64,000 nt of DNA from CAZENU01 sp965117035 (GCA_965117035.1 OZ220748.1:2480001-2544000); one strand, 5' to 3'; counted from the first letter of the stretch, positions 42,286-51,100 are shown. The notes: generated from the sequence alone by a model not told the origin. Translations and numbers: made by a program.

Positions 42286-43146
42286 CTACACGTCTACGGC
42301 CATCAGCTCCTCGGAGAAGACGACCTCGCCGTCGTAGATGCGCTTGACGTCGTCGAGGCCCTTCTCCATCACCGGGCGCCGCGACAGGTTGGGGCCCATG
42401 TGGACGAGCACCAGCTTCTTCACGCCCGCCTCCTGCGCCATGCGCGCCGCGTCCTTCGTGCCGCACTGGCGAGACGCCTCGCCGTTCTCGTCCATCACGT
42501 CCTGGTCGTCCCAGCACATGCACAGCATCATGTCGGCGTCGCGGGCCAGGTCGACCACCGACTCGCACGGCTCGGTGTCGCCCGTGAAGACGACGCTGCC
42601 CTCCGGGCTGTCCAGCCTGTAGGCAAGCGAGTCGAGGAACGGCTGCACGTGCTCGGCCCGCGCGGCCGACATCTCCCAGTCGGACCCGGAGTAGACGCGG
42701 CCGGGCCCGATGTCCCGCGCGAACACGTCGGGCGGCTTCCGGGGGAGCGTCCCGCCCCGGTTGACGTGCACGTTCTGGCTGGCCGGGTGGCCGACCCGCG
42801 CCTTCCAGTCGTGGGCGAACACACCGTCCTCGCCGAGGATGCCCTCTGTGATCTTCTCGGTCAGGTTGGGCCCGTACACCTGGAGCCGGTTCTCTTTTCC
42901 GATGCTCTGGTCCCAGCGGCAGAGCAGGAAGCACGGGTAGTCGATGTCGTGGTCGAAGTGGTGGTGGGTGAAGAACAGGTAGTCGATCTCGGTCGGCCAC
43001 AGCCCGGCCTTGACCAGCTTGTGCGTCGTCGCCGGGCCGCAGTCGACCATGACCTGCGTGTCGCCGAAGCGGGCGACGTAGGAGGAGCCGAACCTCGTTG
43101 GCGTCGGCGTCGGCGTGCCCGCGCCGAGAACGTGTATGCGTGCCAT
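42286..43146 (-). CDS. MBL-fold metallo-hydrolase (RNase Z/arylsulfatase-like)
   Basis: 286 residues. Metallo-beta-lactamase fold: MARIHVLGAGTPTPTPTRFG at the start, the zinc motif FFTHHHFDHDIDYPCFLL (HxHxDH), SVVFTGDTEPCESVVDLA with a bridging Asp, and KKLVLVHMGPNLS with a late histidine. Members range from tRNase Z to arylsulfatases and phosphodiesterases. The lack of an exosite insertion makes tRNA processing less likely. Substrate unknown. It has its own extended -10. Confidence 0.9.
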   Translation of the reverse strand: MARIHVLGAGTPTPTPTRFGSSYVARFGDTQVMVDCGPATTHKLVKAGLWPTEIDYLFFTHHHFDHDIDYPCFLLCRWDQSIGKENRLQVYGPNLTEKITEGILGEDGVFAHDWKARVGHPASQNVHVNRGGTLPRKPPDVFARDIGPGRVYSGSDWEMSAARAEHVQPFLDSLAYRLDSPEGSVVFTGDTEPCESVVDLARDADMMLCMCWDDQDVMDENGEASRQCGTKDAARMAQEAGVKKLVLVHMGPNLSRRPVMEKGLDDVKRIYDGEVVFSEELMAVDV

Positions 43147-43175
43147 GGTGCCGTCCCTCCCGCTGGAGTGACGCG

Positions 43176-43184
43176 AGTGTAGCA
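43176..43184 (-). promoter_or_regulatory. Extended -10 TGcTACACT for the MBL gene
   Basis: The minus strand reads CTGCTACACTCG about 30 bases before the ATG. Confidence 0.45.
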
Positions 43185-43200
43185 GGTCGGGCTGGCGCGG

Positions 43201-44985
43201 CTACTCGTACGAGAGCAGCCGCACTGAGCCGTTGTCGGGCACGACCAGCACCCTGCCGCCGATCAGGTCCCCGATGCGACGGGCCACTTCGGCGGTCTCG
43301 TCGGCCGACAGCCGCGGCGCGCGCGCGTCCCCGTCGACCCACTCCAGCGGCGTCACCGCGTACCCGAGCGCTCCCTCGAGCTCGGAGACGAACTCCCACC
43401 CGTCCGGGCCCGCGAGGACGGTGACCGACTTCTTCCTCCGCGCGGGCTCGTCGGGGCCCGCGAGCCTGCGGTCCTCTCTGTAGACCAGCCAGTGGTACGG
43501 CAGGAAGACCCCCACCGGCGCCAGGACGACGACGCCCGGCCGGGCGTCGTCGAAGAAGTCGGTCAGGTCGACCGCCAGGACTCCCTTGATGAGCGCGAAG
43601 ACGACGACGCTCAGGCCCCCGATGAGGGCGATCATGCCGACGCCCTGCGCTCCGGTGAGGTAGAAGCGCCGCGGCCGGGCCGCGCGCGCCTCCGGGCCGG
43701 CCGTCTGGACGCTCCGCTGCAGGCGACTCCAGCAGTAACCCCACAGGCCGCCCCCCATCAGCCCGATCGCGAGCACGAGGGCCAGCGATTGCCCCAGGAG
43801 ATGCCTGGTCGAGACCGCCGTCTCGCGTTCGAGGGCGAACTCGAACAGGGTGTCGACCAGCATCGTTATCGCGAAGGCCAGTGTGAGCAGCCCGACTCCC
43901 GCGAGCGCGTAGGCGTAGGCGCCGGCGGCCTCGCTCGGAGTCTCGGGCCTCTCCTCGCGCGCGGCGGTGTTGTGGTATCCCAGCACGCCTCCCGCGACGA
44001 GCAGGACCGCGAACGCGCCGGGAAGCGAGCGGAAGTGGTCCGCGGTCCCGGTGTCTCCGGCCCCGGCCGCCCACACCAGGACCCGGTCCACTATGAAGAT
44101 GGCCGTGACGAAGACCGTCACGAACGGCACGAACTGCGCGAGGACGTAGGCGTAAACCTGCCGGAGGACCGACTCCCCGTCGCCTCGGGCGAACCAGAGC
44201 CAGTGCCCCGCCCAGACCGCGCCACCGACCAGCAGCAGGACCAGGGCCTGTCTCACCGGCTCGTGGGCCGCGCCGGAGAACGCCGCCGCCGGGGGCAGCG
44301 CGAGTGCGCCGTACACCTCTCGGAGCACGACGTGCGCCGCCCATCCAAGCCCCAGGGCGGCCGTGAGCAACGCCGACGCGGCCGTGGCGTAGACGTAGAC
44401 GCGCCGTACCGCGAGAGTCTCCGCCGTGGGCTGGCCCTCGAACGTCTCCCGCCGCCAGTGGAACGCCCACACGGCCGCCCACACGACGACGGCTGCCCAG
44501 GGGCGGCCGTCGAACTCCTGGACCCGGACGACGAACTCGAGCGCGGAGACGCCGCCCTCGGACACGAAGCCGACCCCGATGGCCAGCACGACGTAGACGT
44601 ACAGCTTGCGGACGATGGAGCGCGTCTCTACCGGCAGCCGCGACACGTGGCCCTCGATCAGCCTCCAGTGCAGCCACCAGAGCGGCAACCCAACCACGGT
44701 CATCGAGAGTCCGACGGCCTGCCCCGTCGTCGAGGCGGAGACCTGGCCTCCGATGAATATGGCCTCGAGGACGAACGTGACGACGAAGACCAGGCCGAGC
44801 GCGCCCGTGACGAGCGCGGCCAGGGAGACGCCGTACAGGTAGAGCCGCCGCGCCGTGCCTATGCCCGGATCGGGGGCGGACGGCCCGCGCCCGCGGTGGG
44901 CCAGCCTCGTAGCCCCGTAGGCCGCCCCGCCGATGACCGCGGCCAGCAGCAGGAGGCCGCCGGCTGTCAGGAGCAGTACCTCCAC
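43201..44985 (-). CDS. Polytopic membrane protein with six DUF5671-like repeats
   Basis: 594 residues, strongly hydrophobic. A unit of roughly 85-95 residues recurs six times. Each opens with a basic-aromatic entry (RRLYLYGVSL, RKLYVYVVLA, RRVYVYATAA, RQVYAYVLAQ, GAYAYALAG, RRFYLTGAQ) and closes with a W or Y motif (WLHWRL, AFHWRRE, AGHWLWF, LGYHNT, YCWSRLQ, PYHWLVY). The last 80 residues form a soluble domain (SVTVLAGPDGWEFVSELEGA). DUF5671 proteins are uncharacterised. It is translationally close to the small lipoprotein-like gene upstream (5-base gap). Function unknown. Confidence 0.82.
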   Translation of the reverse strand: MEVLLLTAGGLLLLAAVIGGAAYGATRLAHRGRGPSAPDPGIGTARRLYLYGVSLAALVTGALGLVFVVTFVLEAIFIGGQVSASTTGQAVGLSMTVVGLPLWWLHWRLIEGHVSRLPVETRSIVRKLYVYVVLAIGVGFVSEGGVSALEFVVRVQEFDGRPWAAVVVWAAVWAFHWRRETFEGQPTAETLAVRRVYVYATAASALLTAALGLGWAAHVVLREVYGALALPPAAAFSGAAHEPVRQALVLLLVGGAVWAGHWLWFARGDGESVLRQVYAYVLAQFVPFVTVFVTAIFIVDRVLVWAAGAGDTGTADHFRSLPGAFAVLLVAGGVLGYHNTAAREERPETPSEAAGAYAYALAGVGLLTLAFAITMLVDTLFEFALERETAVSTRHLLGQSLALVLAIGLMGGGLWGYCWSRLQRSVQTAGPEARAARPRRFYLTGAQGVGMIALIGGLSVVVFALIKGVLAVDLTDFFDDARPGVVVLAPVGVFLPYHWLVYREDRRLAGPDEPARRKKSVTVLAGPDGWEFVSELEGALGYAVTPLEWVDGDARAPRLSADETAEVARRIGDLIGGRVLVVPDNGSVRLLSYE

Positions 44986-44990
44986 GGCGG

Positions 44991-45515
44991 TCAGCCTGCC
45001 GGCGGCCGGGCCTGGCCCAGGCCGCGCGGCCCGTCCATGCCGCTTCGCGACCTGTCAGGAGGACATCCCGACGAGGGCCACGGCGCCTCGGTGAACTTCC
45101 ATTCGCCCAGCTCGGACACGAGGGAGTAGCGTTGCTCGTTGGACCACTCCGAGGTGCTGAATGGCCCGTCGCCGGAGACGTGAGTCTCCCGGGTCAACAC
45201 GACCGCTCGCTGCCGGTCGTCGCCGACGTACTCGGTATCGGTGATCCGGACCCGGCTGTCGGCCAGCCTGCCGCCGCTCCCCACGGCCTGATGGACATAC
45301 TCGTCCCGGCCGCAGTCCTGTCTCAGCTCCTCGGACCACATGTCGTAGACGCGGCCGAAGTCCTCCGCGTCGTACGCCTTCAGGAAGTCCTGCACGGCCC
45401 GCTCTGGCGTGCCGGCTTCGAAGGACTGCTCCCGCTGCAGCAGCGTCAGGACGATCGCGGCGATGACGAGCACGCCGACGAACGCCGCTCCCGCGAACAA
45501 CCATACCCTGGCCAT
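44991..45515 (-). CDS. Membrane-anchored DUF4878/NTF2-like protein
   Basis: 174 residues. One N-terminal membrane helix (VWLFAGAAFVGVLVIAAIVL) is followed by an extracytoplasmic domain that begins PERAVQDFLKAYDAEDFGRV, the typical start of DUF4878 and other NTF2-like folds. ITDTEYVGDDRQRAVVLTRE and EWKFTEAPWPSSGCPP complete the cone. It is probably a surface or periplasm-side protein. It precedes the six-repeat membrane protein by 5 bases, so they may act together. Confidence 0.75.
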   Translation of the reverse strand: MARVWLFAGAAFVGVLVIAAIVLTLLQREQSFEAGTPERAVQDFLKAYDAEDFGRVYDMWSEELRQDCGRDEYVHQAVGSGGRLADSRVRITDTEYVGDDRQRAVVLTRETHVSGDGPFSTSEWSNEQRYSLVSELGEWKFTEAPWPSSGCPPDRSRSGMDGPRGLGQARPPAG

Positions 45516-45567
45516 CGCTCAGGACCTCCCCGCTGCGGTATTCGGGCCTGATGCTCGACAGCCCGTT

Positions 45568-45612
45568 CACCCCGAGTGGCGCCGCTGCTTCAGCGGCGCG
45601 TGGCGCGTATCG
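45568..45612. repeat. CGAGTG-GCGCCGCTG-ctt-CAGCGGCGC-GTATCGAGGGG hairpin
   Basis: A member of the CCTGAGTG...GTATCGAAGGG family, with its own 9-bp stem (45579-45587 and 45591-45599). Confidence 0.65.
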
Positions 45613-45765
45613 AGGGGCGCGCGCGGCGCCCATCAGGAGTGAACGGTCGCCTGCTGTGGGGAGTATCGCATAGTCGCGGCGCGAGATTCGCCCTCGGCGG
45701 CTCAAAGCAGCGGGGCCGCGCCCGGGGGCGACCGAACGACCGGCCTGCGGGAGAGGCGGTGAGGC

Positions 45766-46434
45766 CTACTCTTCCGCGGAGGCGGTTTCCGCCTCGCCTT
45801 CCTCGGCCCCTTCCTCGGCCTCCCCGTCGACCTCGCCCTCGAGCTCCTCTTCGAGCGGGACCTCTTCCTCCTCGACGCGCGGCGGGACGACCGTTGCGAT
45901 CATCTCGTCCGGATCGTTGAGGATGGTCACGTCGTCATCAGTCTCCAGGGAGTCCACGCGGATCGTCTTGTCGAAATCGTCCAGCCCGGAGATGTCGACG
46001 GTGAAGGACGCCGGCATGCTCATGGGCAGCGCCTCGACGCTGATCGACGCGAGGGTCTGGAGAAGCGTGCCGTCCATCTCCAGCACGGCGGGGGACACTC
46101 CCTCGACGTAGAGGGGCACCTCGGCGGTGACCTTCTGGGAGACGTCGACCCGCTGGAAGTCCACGTGCAGGAGCGCCTCGGAAACGGGGTGTCTCTGGAC
46201 CTGGCGCACGAAGCAGACGTTCTCGCCGTCCGCCCCGTCGACGTCGATGGTGATCGGGACGTTCGTCCCGGCCTGCGGCAGCAGCACGCCGAGAACGCGT
46301 TCCTCGGCCTGCAGGGACTGCGATTCGATTCCCCGCCCGAACATGTGGATCGGCACCACGCCGTCGCGGCGCAGCGTCTTCACCTTCTTGCCGGTAACGG
46401 TCCTGGGGATGGCTGTGAAAGTTAGGGCGTCCAT
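45766..46434 (-). CDS. rplY: 50S ribosomal protein L25 (CTC/TL5 form)
   Basis: 222 residues. Long CTC-type L25 that binds 5S rRNA. The N-terminal L25 domain shows TGKKVKTLRRDGVVPIHMFG and HPVSEALLHVDFQRVDVSQK. The C-terminal TL5 domain has VPLYVEGVSPAVLEMDG and DISGLDDFDKTIRVDSLE. The tail is very acidic (Glu-rich), as is common in this form. The start is the ATG at 46434. The 5' leader carries a stable GGCCCCGA/TCGGGGCC hairpin, which may serve autoregulation. Confidence 0.95.
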   Translation of the reverse strand: MDALTFTAIPRTVTGKKVKTLRRDGVVPIHMFGRGIESQSLQAEERVLGVLLPQAGTNVPITIDVDGADGENVCFVRQVQRHPVSEALLHVDFQRVDVSQKVTAEVPLYVEGVSPAVLEMDGTLLQTLASISVEALPMSMPASFTVDISGLDDFDKTIRVDSLETDDDVTILNDPDEMIATVVPPRVEEEEVPLEEELEGEVDGEAEEGAEEGEAETASAEE

Positions 46435-46471
46435 CTCTGCTCGTACCTGCCTGCTATCTGGGGAAACACAC

Positions 46472-46491
46472 GGCCCCGACAGATCGGGGCC
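46472..46491 (-). promoter_or_regulatory. Leader hairpin of rplY
   Basis: Perfect 8-bp stem GGCCCCGA-tctg-TCGGGGCC between the extended -10 and the rplY start, followed on the minus strand by GTGTGTTT. Confidence 0.55.
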
Positions 46492-46502
46492 TACGGCGCG
46501 AT

Positions 46503-46511
46503 ATTGTAGCA
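46503..46511 (-). promoter_or_regulatory. Extended -10 TGcTACAAT for rplY
   Basis: The minus strand reads GTGCTACAATATC about 70 bases before the ATG. Confidence 0.5.
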
Positions 46512-46524
46512 CAAGGCCCTACCA

Positions 46525-46617
46525 TCGTTCCCTCTCACCTCGCGGGAGAGGGCCAGGGTGAGGGGACGTTCCTCCCCTCTCCCCTCGCGGGAGAGGGCCA
46601 GGGTGAGGGGGCGTTGA
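46525..46617. repeat. Tandem pair of CTCCCCTCGCGGGAGAGGGC repeats
   Basis: Two nearly identical units (CTC-CTCGCGGGAGAGGGCCAG-GGTGAGGGG) about 47 bp apart, forming hairpins between two minus-strand genes. Confidence 0.65.
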
Positions 46618-46677
46618 ACCAGGTGCAGGCATCTCCCTGATTCGGTGCCGACCCTGAAAGGGCCCCTGTCTCCGCCG

Positions 46678-47742
46678 CTACGAATCGAGGAAGCGGCCCC
46701 AGGCTTCCATCCGCTCTGGGGGCGGTACCGCGACGGCTTTGCCGGTCGCCAGCGAGATCGCTACGGCCTCCGAGAACTCCATGTACTTGGCGCCCTCCGG
46801 GAAGTCCGGGAAGACGGGCGTCCCCTCCAGGATGGCGCGCACGAACTCGGAGTCGGTCGTCTGGCGCCGCTCTTCCGACTCAGGTACCGGAATGGGCCGC
46901 AGTGCGTCGTCTCCGGAGGTCGCGCCTTCGATCCTCTCCTCGAACAGCGTGTAGACGAGGGCGCCCCTCGAGCCATATATCTCTATCGACGACCCCGGCC
47001 CGAACGCGGCGGCCGTCGAGAAGTGGTACGTGGCCGTCGCCCCGCACTCGAGGTCGGCGGCGATCCCCAGGGAGTCGGGCACGACCGAGTCGACCGCGGC
47101 GCCGTCGGCCGTCGTTCGCGTCCGGCGGTGCGAGGCGCCGGTCGCCATGACGCGGGTCGCGGGGCCGACCCACCGGTTGAGCACCTCCGCCCACATGCCC
47201 ATCGTCATGGCGTTCACGCCGGTGACGTCCGGGTCCTGCTGCCAGGAGTAGCCGTCTCCCGGCTCCAGCAGGGACACGCCGGTGACCCGCACATCCGCCA
47301 GGTCGCCGACGTAGCCGTCGGCAAGCAGCCGCTTCATGACGCGGTCGCCCTTGAGCCCCGGCAGCGGAGGGTACAGGCAGGTCACAAGGTGCGGAGCGGC
47401 CTCAGCGGCGCGCAGCATCTCCCGCGCTTCCCCCAGGTTCCGCGCCATCCGGGCCTGGCACAGCACGTGCTTGCCGGCCGACAACGCTCGCAGCGTGGCG
47501 GGATGGTGGAGCACCGGGGGCGTCGCCACGATGACCGCGTCGATCTCGTCCGACTCGACGATCTCCTCCCAGGACGACGCGGCGGCTCCGATGCCGAACT
47601 CGTCCGCCACCGCGGCGGACCTGGCCGGGTCGCGGGACCACACGAGCCTGAGGTCCGCTTCCGGGATCTTCGCGAGCGCGGGGAGATGGCGGGTCCGGGC
47701 CACTCCGCCCGCGCCTATGAGTCCAATTCGAACTCTGTCCAT
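46678..47742 (-). CDS. Gfo/Idh/MocA family oxidoreductase, QAR variant of EKP
   Basis: 354 residues. The Rossmann motif is VRIGLIGAGGVARTRHLPAL. The motif in the position of EKP reads HVLCQARMARNLGEARE, a QAR variant lacking the lysine. The rest of the fold is normal (GYVGDLADVRVTGVSLLEPG, MTMGMWAEVLNRWVG). ATG follows CAGGAGGA. It is the last gene of the 46.7-51.1 kb operon. The substrate is probably a product of the glycosidase and hydrolases upstream, but this is inference. Confidence 0.88.
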   Translation of the reverse strand: MDRVRIGLIGAGGVARTRHLPALAKIPEADLRLVWSRDPARSAAVADEFGIGAAASSWEEIVESDEIDAVIVATPPVLHHPATLRALSAGKHVLCQARMARNLGEAREMLRAAEAAPHLVTCLYPPLPGLKGDRVMKRLLADGYVGDLADVRVTGVSLLEPGDGYSWQQDPDVTGVNAMTMGMWAEVLNRWVGPATRVMATGASHRRTRTTADGAAVDSVVPDSLGIAADLECGATATYHFSTAAAFGPGSSIEIYGSRGALVYTLFEERIEGATSGDDALRPIPVPESEERRQTTDSEFVRAILEGTPVFPDFPEGAKYMEFSEAVAISLATGKAVAVPPPERMEAWGRFLDS

Positions 47743-47793
47743 CGGGGTCCTCCTGGCGCGACGGATCGAAACCCTCGCTGTGCCGTATCCTGA

Positions 47794-48579
47794 CTAGACC
47801 AGCCCCTGTTCCCGCATCCAGGTCACGACGCTGTCCAGCGCCGACGTGGGAATCCGGGTGCCGTCGTGGCCGGGGATGTCCATGAGCTCGTGCATGAACC
47901 TGGGGCTCGCGCCGGCGGCGCCGTAGGCCTCCGAGATGCGGCTCACCGCACGGTCGAGCCAGTCCTGGCCGACGCGTTGGTCATTGTAGCCGGTCTGTAC
48001 CATGACGGGCCTGGGCGGGAAGCGCCCGGCGAGCTCGTACAGGCTGTGGGCCAGCACGATGGCGTTGTCGTCCATGCCCCGGAACTCCTTCATCCGGGGC
48101 CACCAGACGACGGGCTGGTGCGCGACGCATGCGGCGATGCCCGGGATGTTCGCCATCGCGTGCAGGACGGCGAAGCCGTGCCGGGAGCTGCCCATCGCGA
48201 CGAAACGGCCCGGATCGCCATAGCCGTGCGCTCCGGCGTGATCGACGACCATCGCCATCCGCTCCAGCCAGCGCGCGAAGCCGTCACGCCCGTCTCGCGC
48301 GTCCGACGCCAGCCTCCGCAGGTTGTCGAACCATTCGCCGTGGACCAGCAGGACGTTTGTCCCGGCGGCCGTGAGCCGGTCGAGCCACTGCGACATGACG
48401 TTGGGCTTCCGCCTGAGGCCGACCGGGTCTTCGACGACCTGCCTGGCCTGCGTGGGAATTATGCACAGCGCCGCGGACCCGGCGCCCGGGGCCGGGTTGA
48501 AGTTGCACACGACCGACTGGCCGCCCCGGCGGACCGTCACCGGATGCCATGCCTCCTCGAGGTACTGCCGGGACGTCAT
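47794..48579 (-). CDS. Alpha/beta hydrolase-fold protein (paralogue 2)
   Basis: 261 residues; ATG overlaps the upstream stop (ATGA). Alpha/beta hydrolase layout: GTNVLLVHGEWFDNLRRLAS, nucleophile elbow FVAMGSSRHGFAVLHAMA (G-x-S-x-x-G), VMVQTGYNDQRVGQDW with an acidic residue, and MDIPGHDGTRIP with the catalytic His. It is closely related to the next gene upstream along its whole length. It is probably an esterase or lactonase acting on a carbohydrate ester, judging from the neighbouring glycosidase-like gene. Confidence 0.82.
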   Translation of the reverse strand: MTSRQYLEEAWHPVTVRRGGQSVVCNFNPAPGAGSAALCIIPTQARQVVEDPVGLRRKPNVMSQWLDRLTAAGTNVLLVHGEWFDNLRRLASDARDGRDGFARWLERMAMVVDHAGAHGYGDPGRFVAMGSSRHGFAVLHAMANIPGIAACVAHQPVVWWPRMKEFRGMDDNAIVLAHSLYELAGRFPPRPVMVQTGYNDQRVGQDWLDRAVSRISEAYGAAGASPRFMHELMDIPGHDGTRIPTSALDSVVTWMREQGLV

Positions 48580-49409
48580 CGCTTCCCGTCACTCCCAGGA
48601 TGGAACGCCCGTCCATCCTGCCCGCCCTCGACCAGCCGGTGTTCCCGCATCCAGTCGACGACGTTGTCCGGCGCGGAGGCGGGTATCGGGGCGTCGGTGT
48701 GGCCGGGGATGTCCATTCGCTCGTGCGTGAAACCGTGAGGGGAGCCCGCTGCACGGTATGCGTCGGCAAGATGGCGCATGGCGCGCTCGGTCCAGTCCTG
48801 GCCGAGCCGCTGGTCGTTGTAGCCGGTCTGGGCCAGCACCGGCCTTGGCGGAAGTCTTTCGGTGAACTCGAACAGGCTATGGGCCAGCACGACGCCGTTG
48901 TCGTCCATGCCCTCGAACTCCCTCAATCGAGGCCACCAGGCGACGGGCTGATGGGCGACGGCGGCGGAGATGCCGGGAACCTCAGCCATGGCGCGCAGGG
49001 AGGCGAAGCCATACCGGGAGACGCCCATCGCGACGAACCGGTCGGGAGCACCGTAGCCATGCGACGCGGCGTGTTCGACAACCATCCCGGTCCGCTCCAC
49101 CGAGCGGGCGAAGCGGTCGTCGCCGCCACGCACCGCCGCCGCGAGTCCCCACAGGTCGTCGAAGCACTCGCCGTGGACGAGCAGGACGTTCGCCCCCGCG
49201 GCCGACAGCCGGTCGAGCCAGCTCGACACGACGCCGGCCGCCCGATCGAGGCCGGCCGGGTCTTCGAGGTGGCCCGCGTCCGTGAGGATCATGCAGAGCA
49301 GCGCGGAGTCCGCGCCGGGCGCCGCGTGGAAGCTGCATGCGGCCGACAGCCCACCCCGGCGCACGGTTACCGGACGCCATGCCCCTTGTACGTTTCGCGT
49401 GGCCCTCAT
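48576..49409 (-). CDS. Alpha/beta hydrolase-fold protein (paralogue 1)
   Basis: 277 residues; ATGA overlap with the glycosidase-like gene upstream. The same architecture as paralogue 2: GANVLLVHGECFDDLWGLAA, elbow FVAMGVSRYGFASLRAMA, VLAQTGYNDQRLGQDW and MDIPGHTDAPIPAS. Differences cluster around the elbow and the cap region, which suggests different substrates. A tandem duplication kept in one coupled operon implies both are used. Confidence 0.82.
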   Translation of the reverse strand: MRATRNVQGAWRPVTVRRGGLSAACSFHAAPGADSALLCMILTDAGHLEDPAGLDRAAGVVSSWLDRLSAAGANVLLVHGECFDDLWGLAAAVRGGDDRFARSVERTGMVVEHAASHGYGAPDRFVAMGVSRYGFASLRAMAEVPGISAAVAHQPVAWWPRLREFEGMDDNGVVLAHSLFEFTERLPPRPVLAQTGYNDQRLGQDWTERAMRHLADAYRAAGSPHGFTHERMDIPGHTDAPIPASAPDNVVDWMREHRLVEGGQDGRAFHPGSDGKR

Positions 49410-51064
49410 GAGTCTCCGCCGCGCGCCAGGACTGGCGACGACGCTCGGCCCCGGGCTCCCGGGGCCAGCAGGTTCATGGGCGGCGGGTCCTCGGCGGCGC
49501 GGCGGAAGCGGAAGGAGTACAGCGCGGCGTTCGTGAGGTGGAACCGCAGCCGGACCGGACGACGCCCGAGCCGCCCCACGTCCTCGCTGCCATTCCAGGT
49601 CGCGGTATGCCGCACCTCGTCGCCCGTGAAGGCATCGAAGTCATCAGCGGAGAAGCCGGGCAGCGGCTCTCCGCCCACGTCCAGCAGCTCGACTCTCAGG
49701 CGGCCGAAGGGCGCCGCGGGGGCCGACTCGGCGCCGAAGGGCCTGTCGGGCGCGCGGGCGTTGACCACGAGGGAGTCCCCGTCGAGGAGGACCGGCTTCG
49801 TGGTGAGGGCGCCGGTCGGCTCGTAGCCGTCCATCGAGGCGAACCCGTCGCGGCGCATCCTCGCGACGCCGATGGCGAAGCCCAGCCGCTCGCCGCCCAC
49901 TATTTCGTGGACCAGGTCGTGCTGCGGATGGGCCGCGTGGGCGACGCCGCCGGGCAGGTTGCTGCCCGTGTAGTAGATGAGGATCTCGTCGTCCAGGACG
50001 ATCGGCTTCGAGAGCCCGACGAGGCTGCTGTCCCACGTGCCCCACAGGCCGGGGCGCATGAACTCCCAGTGCGGCGCGACCCGCGTCCACTCGTCGCCGT
50101 CCCGGCTGACCAGGAGCTCCGTCCTGTAGTCCGCGAACTCGCCTCGGTGGGCCTCCCAGACCTCCCCGGGGACGTCCTCTACCCAGTGCGTCGAGCACGA
50201 GTCGACGAAGCCGACGTACAGGTCCTCCGTGTACAGGACGGCGGCCAGGTCCACCCCGTGCGCGGGGCTCCACCCCGGAGGGTCTGCCTCGCTCTTCGAG
50301 ATGACCTCCCGAGTGTCTCCCCACCCGGAGAAGTCCTCGCTGGTCGACCTGACGGTGGCCGAGCGGCTGCGGGTAATCCGCCCGTCGACGTCGGCACGGA
50401 CGGAGTCGGACTTCCGGTGGTAGTGGACGAACCTGCGCATCCTGGGGTCCCAGCCGAACAGGATGCCGTTGGGGGCCACGGGCCGGGCGAAGAACGACGG
50501 CTCTCCGACGTTCATCGTCCAGTGAATGCCGTCGGCCGAGTAGCCCTTGGCGAGACCCCACCGGCCGTCGAAGTTGTCCATGTAGGCGATCTTGTAACGA
50601 CGTTGCGGGTCGGGGTCGGCGTAGTCCTTGATCAGGTTGGGCCGCCTGATGTGCGCTCTCGTGCCCTGGGCCGGCGGCAGCATGTTGTTGTCGGTCGAGC
50701 CGCCGTGCTCGACCAGTCCCAGCGGCTGCCGCTCCCACCGCAGGCCGTCGTCCGAGACGGCGTAGCACGCCTTGTACGCCCCCGGAACTTCAGCGGGCTT
50801 CCCGCCCGAGACGTCCACGTCGACGGACGCGGTCCGGTACCACATCTTGAACACGCCGTCTTCCTCGTCGAACATCACCGTGCCGCCGTACAGGTAGACG
50901 CCGTTGCCGCCCTGTTCCCAGGGCATGTCCGCCCGCAGAACGGGATTGCCGCCGTACCTGGTCGGCCGGTGGAGCTGCCGCCGGACGTCGACGACCGATT
51001 CGACGACGTGGTCGTCGAGGAAGAGCTGGGAGCGGCAGCCCACGTCGATGGGCTTTGACGTCAT
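49406..51064 (-). CDS. Five-bladed beta-propeller glycosidase-like protein (GH32/GH43/GH130 type)
   Basis: 552 residues, cytoplasmic (no signal peptide). Beta-propeller features: RSQLFLDDHVVESVVDVRRQ at the start, GGTVMFDEEDGVFKMWYRTA, YAVSDDGLRWERQPLG and RRYKIAYMDNFDGRWGLAKG. Further blades read YSADGIHW and TWDSSLVGLSKPIVLDDEIL, ending in YYTGSNLP. Repeated Asp-Gly-x-x-Trp blades are typical of sucrose- and arabinan-cleaving enzymes and phosphorylases. Catalytic acids cannot be assigned with certainty. It leads a coupled operon with two hydrolases and a dehydrogenase. A C-terminal beta domain (from about 440) may bind sugar. Confidence 0.8.
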   Translation of the reverse strand: MTSKPIDVGCRSQLFLDDHVVESVVDVRRQLHRPTRYGGNPVLRADMPWEQGGNGVYLYGGTVMFDEEDGVFKMWYRTASVDVDVSGGKPAEVPGAYKACYAVSDDGLRWERQPLGLVEHGGSTDNNMLPPAQGTRAHIRRPNLIKDYADPDPQRRYKIAYMDNFDGRWGLAKGYSADGIHWTMNVGEPSFFARPVAPNGILFGWDPRMRRFVHYHRKSDSVRADVDGRITRSRSATVRSTSEDFSGWGDTREVISKSEADPPGWSPAHGVDLAAVLYTEDLYVGFVDSCSTHWVEDVPGEVWEAHRGEFADYRTELLVSRDGDEWTRVAPHWEFMRPGLWGTWDSSLVGLSKPIVLDDEILIYYTGSNLPGGVAHAAHPQHDLVHEIVGGERLGFAIGVARMRRDGFASMDGYEPTGALTTKPVLLDGDSLVVNARAPDRPFGAESAPAAPFGRLRVELLDVGGEPLPGFSADDFDAFTGDEVRHTATWNGSEDVGRLGRRPVRLRFHLTNAALYSFRFRRAAEDPPPMNLLAPGARGRASSPVLARGGDS

Positions 51065-51100
51065 CGGGTTTCTCCTGCTGCGGGGACGCTCGCGGAGCCG

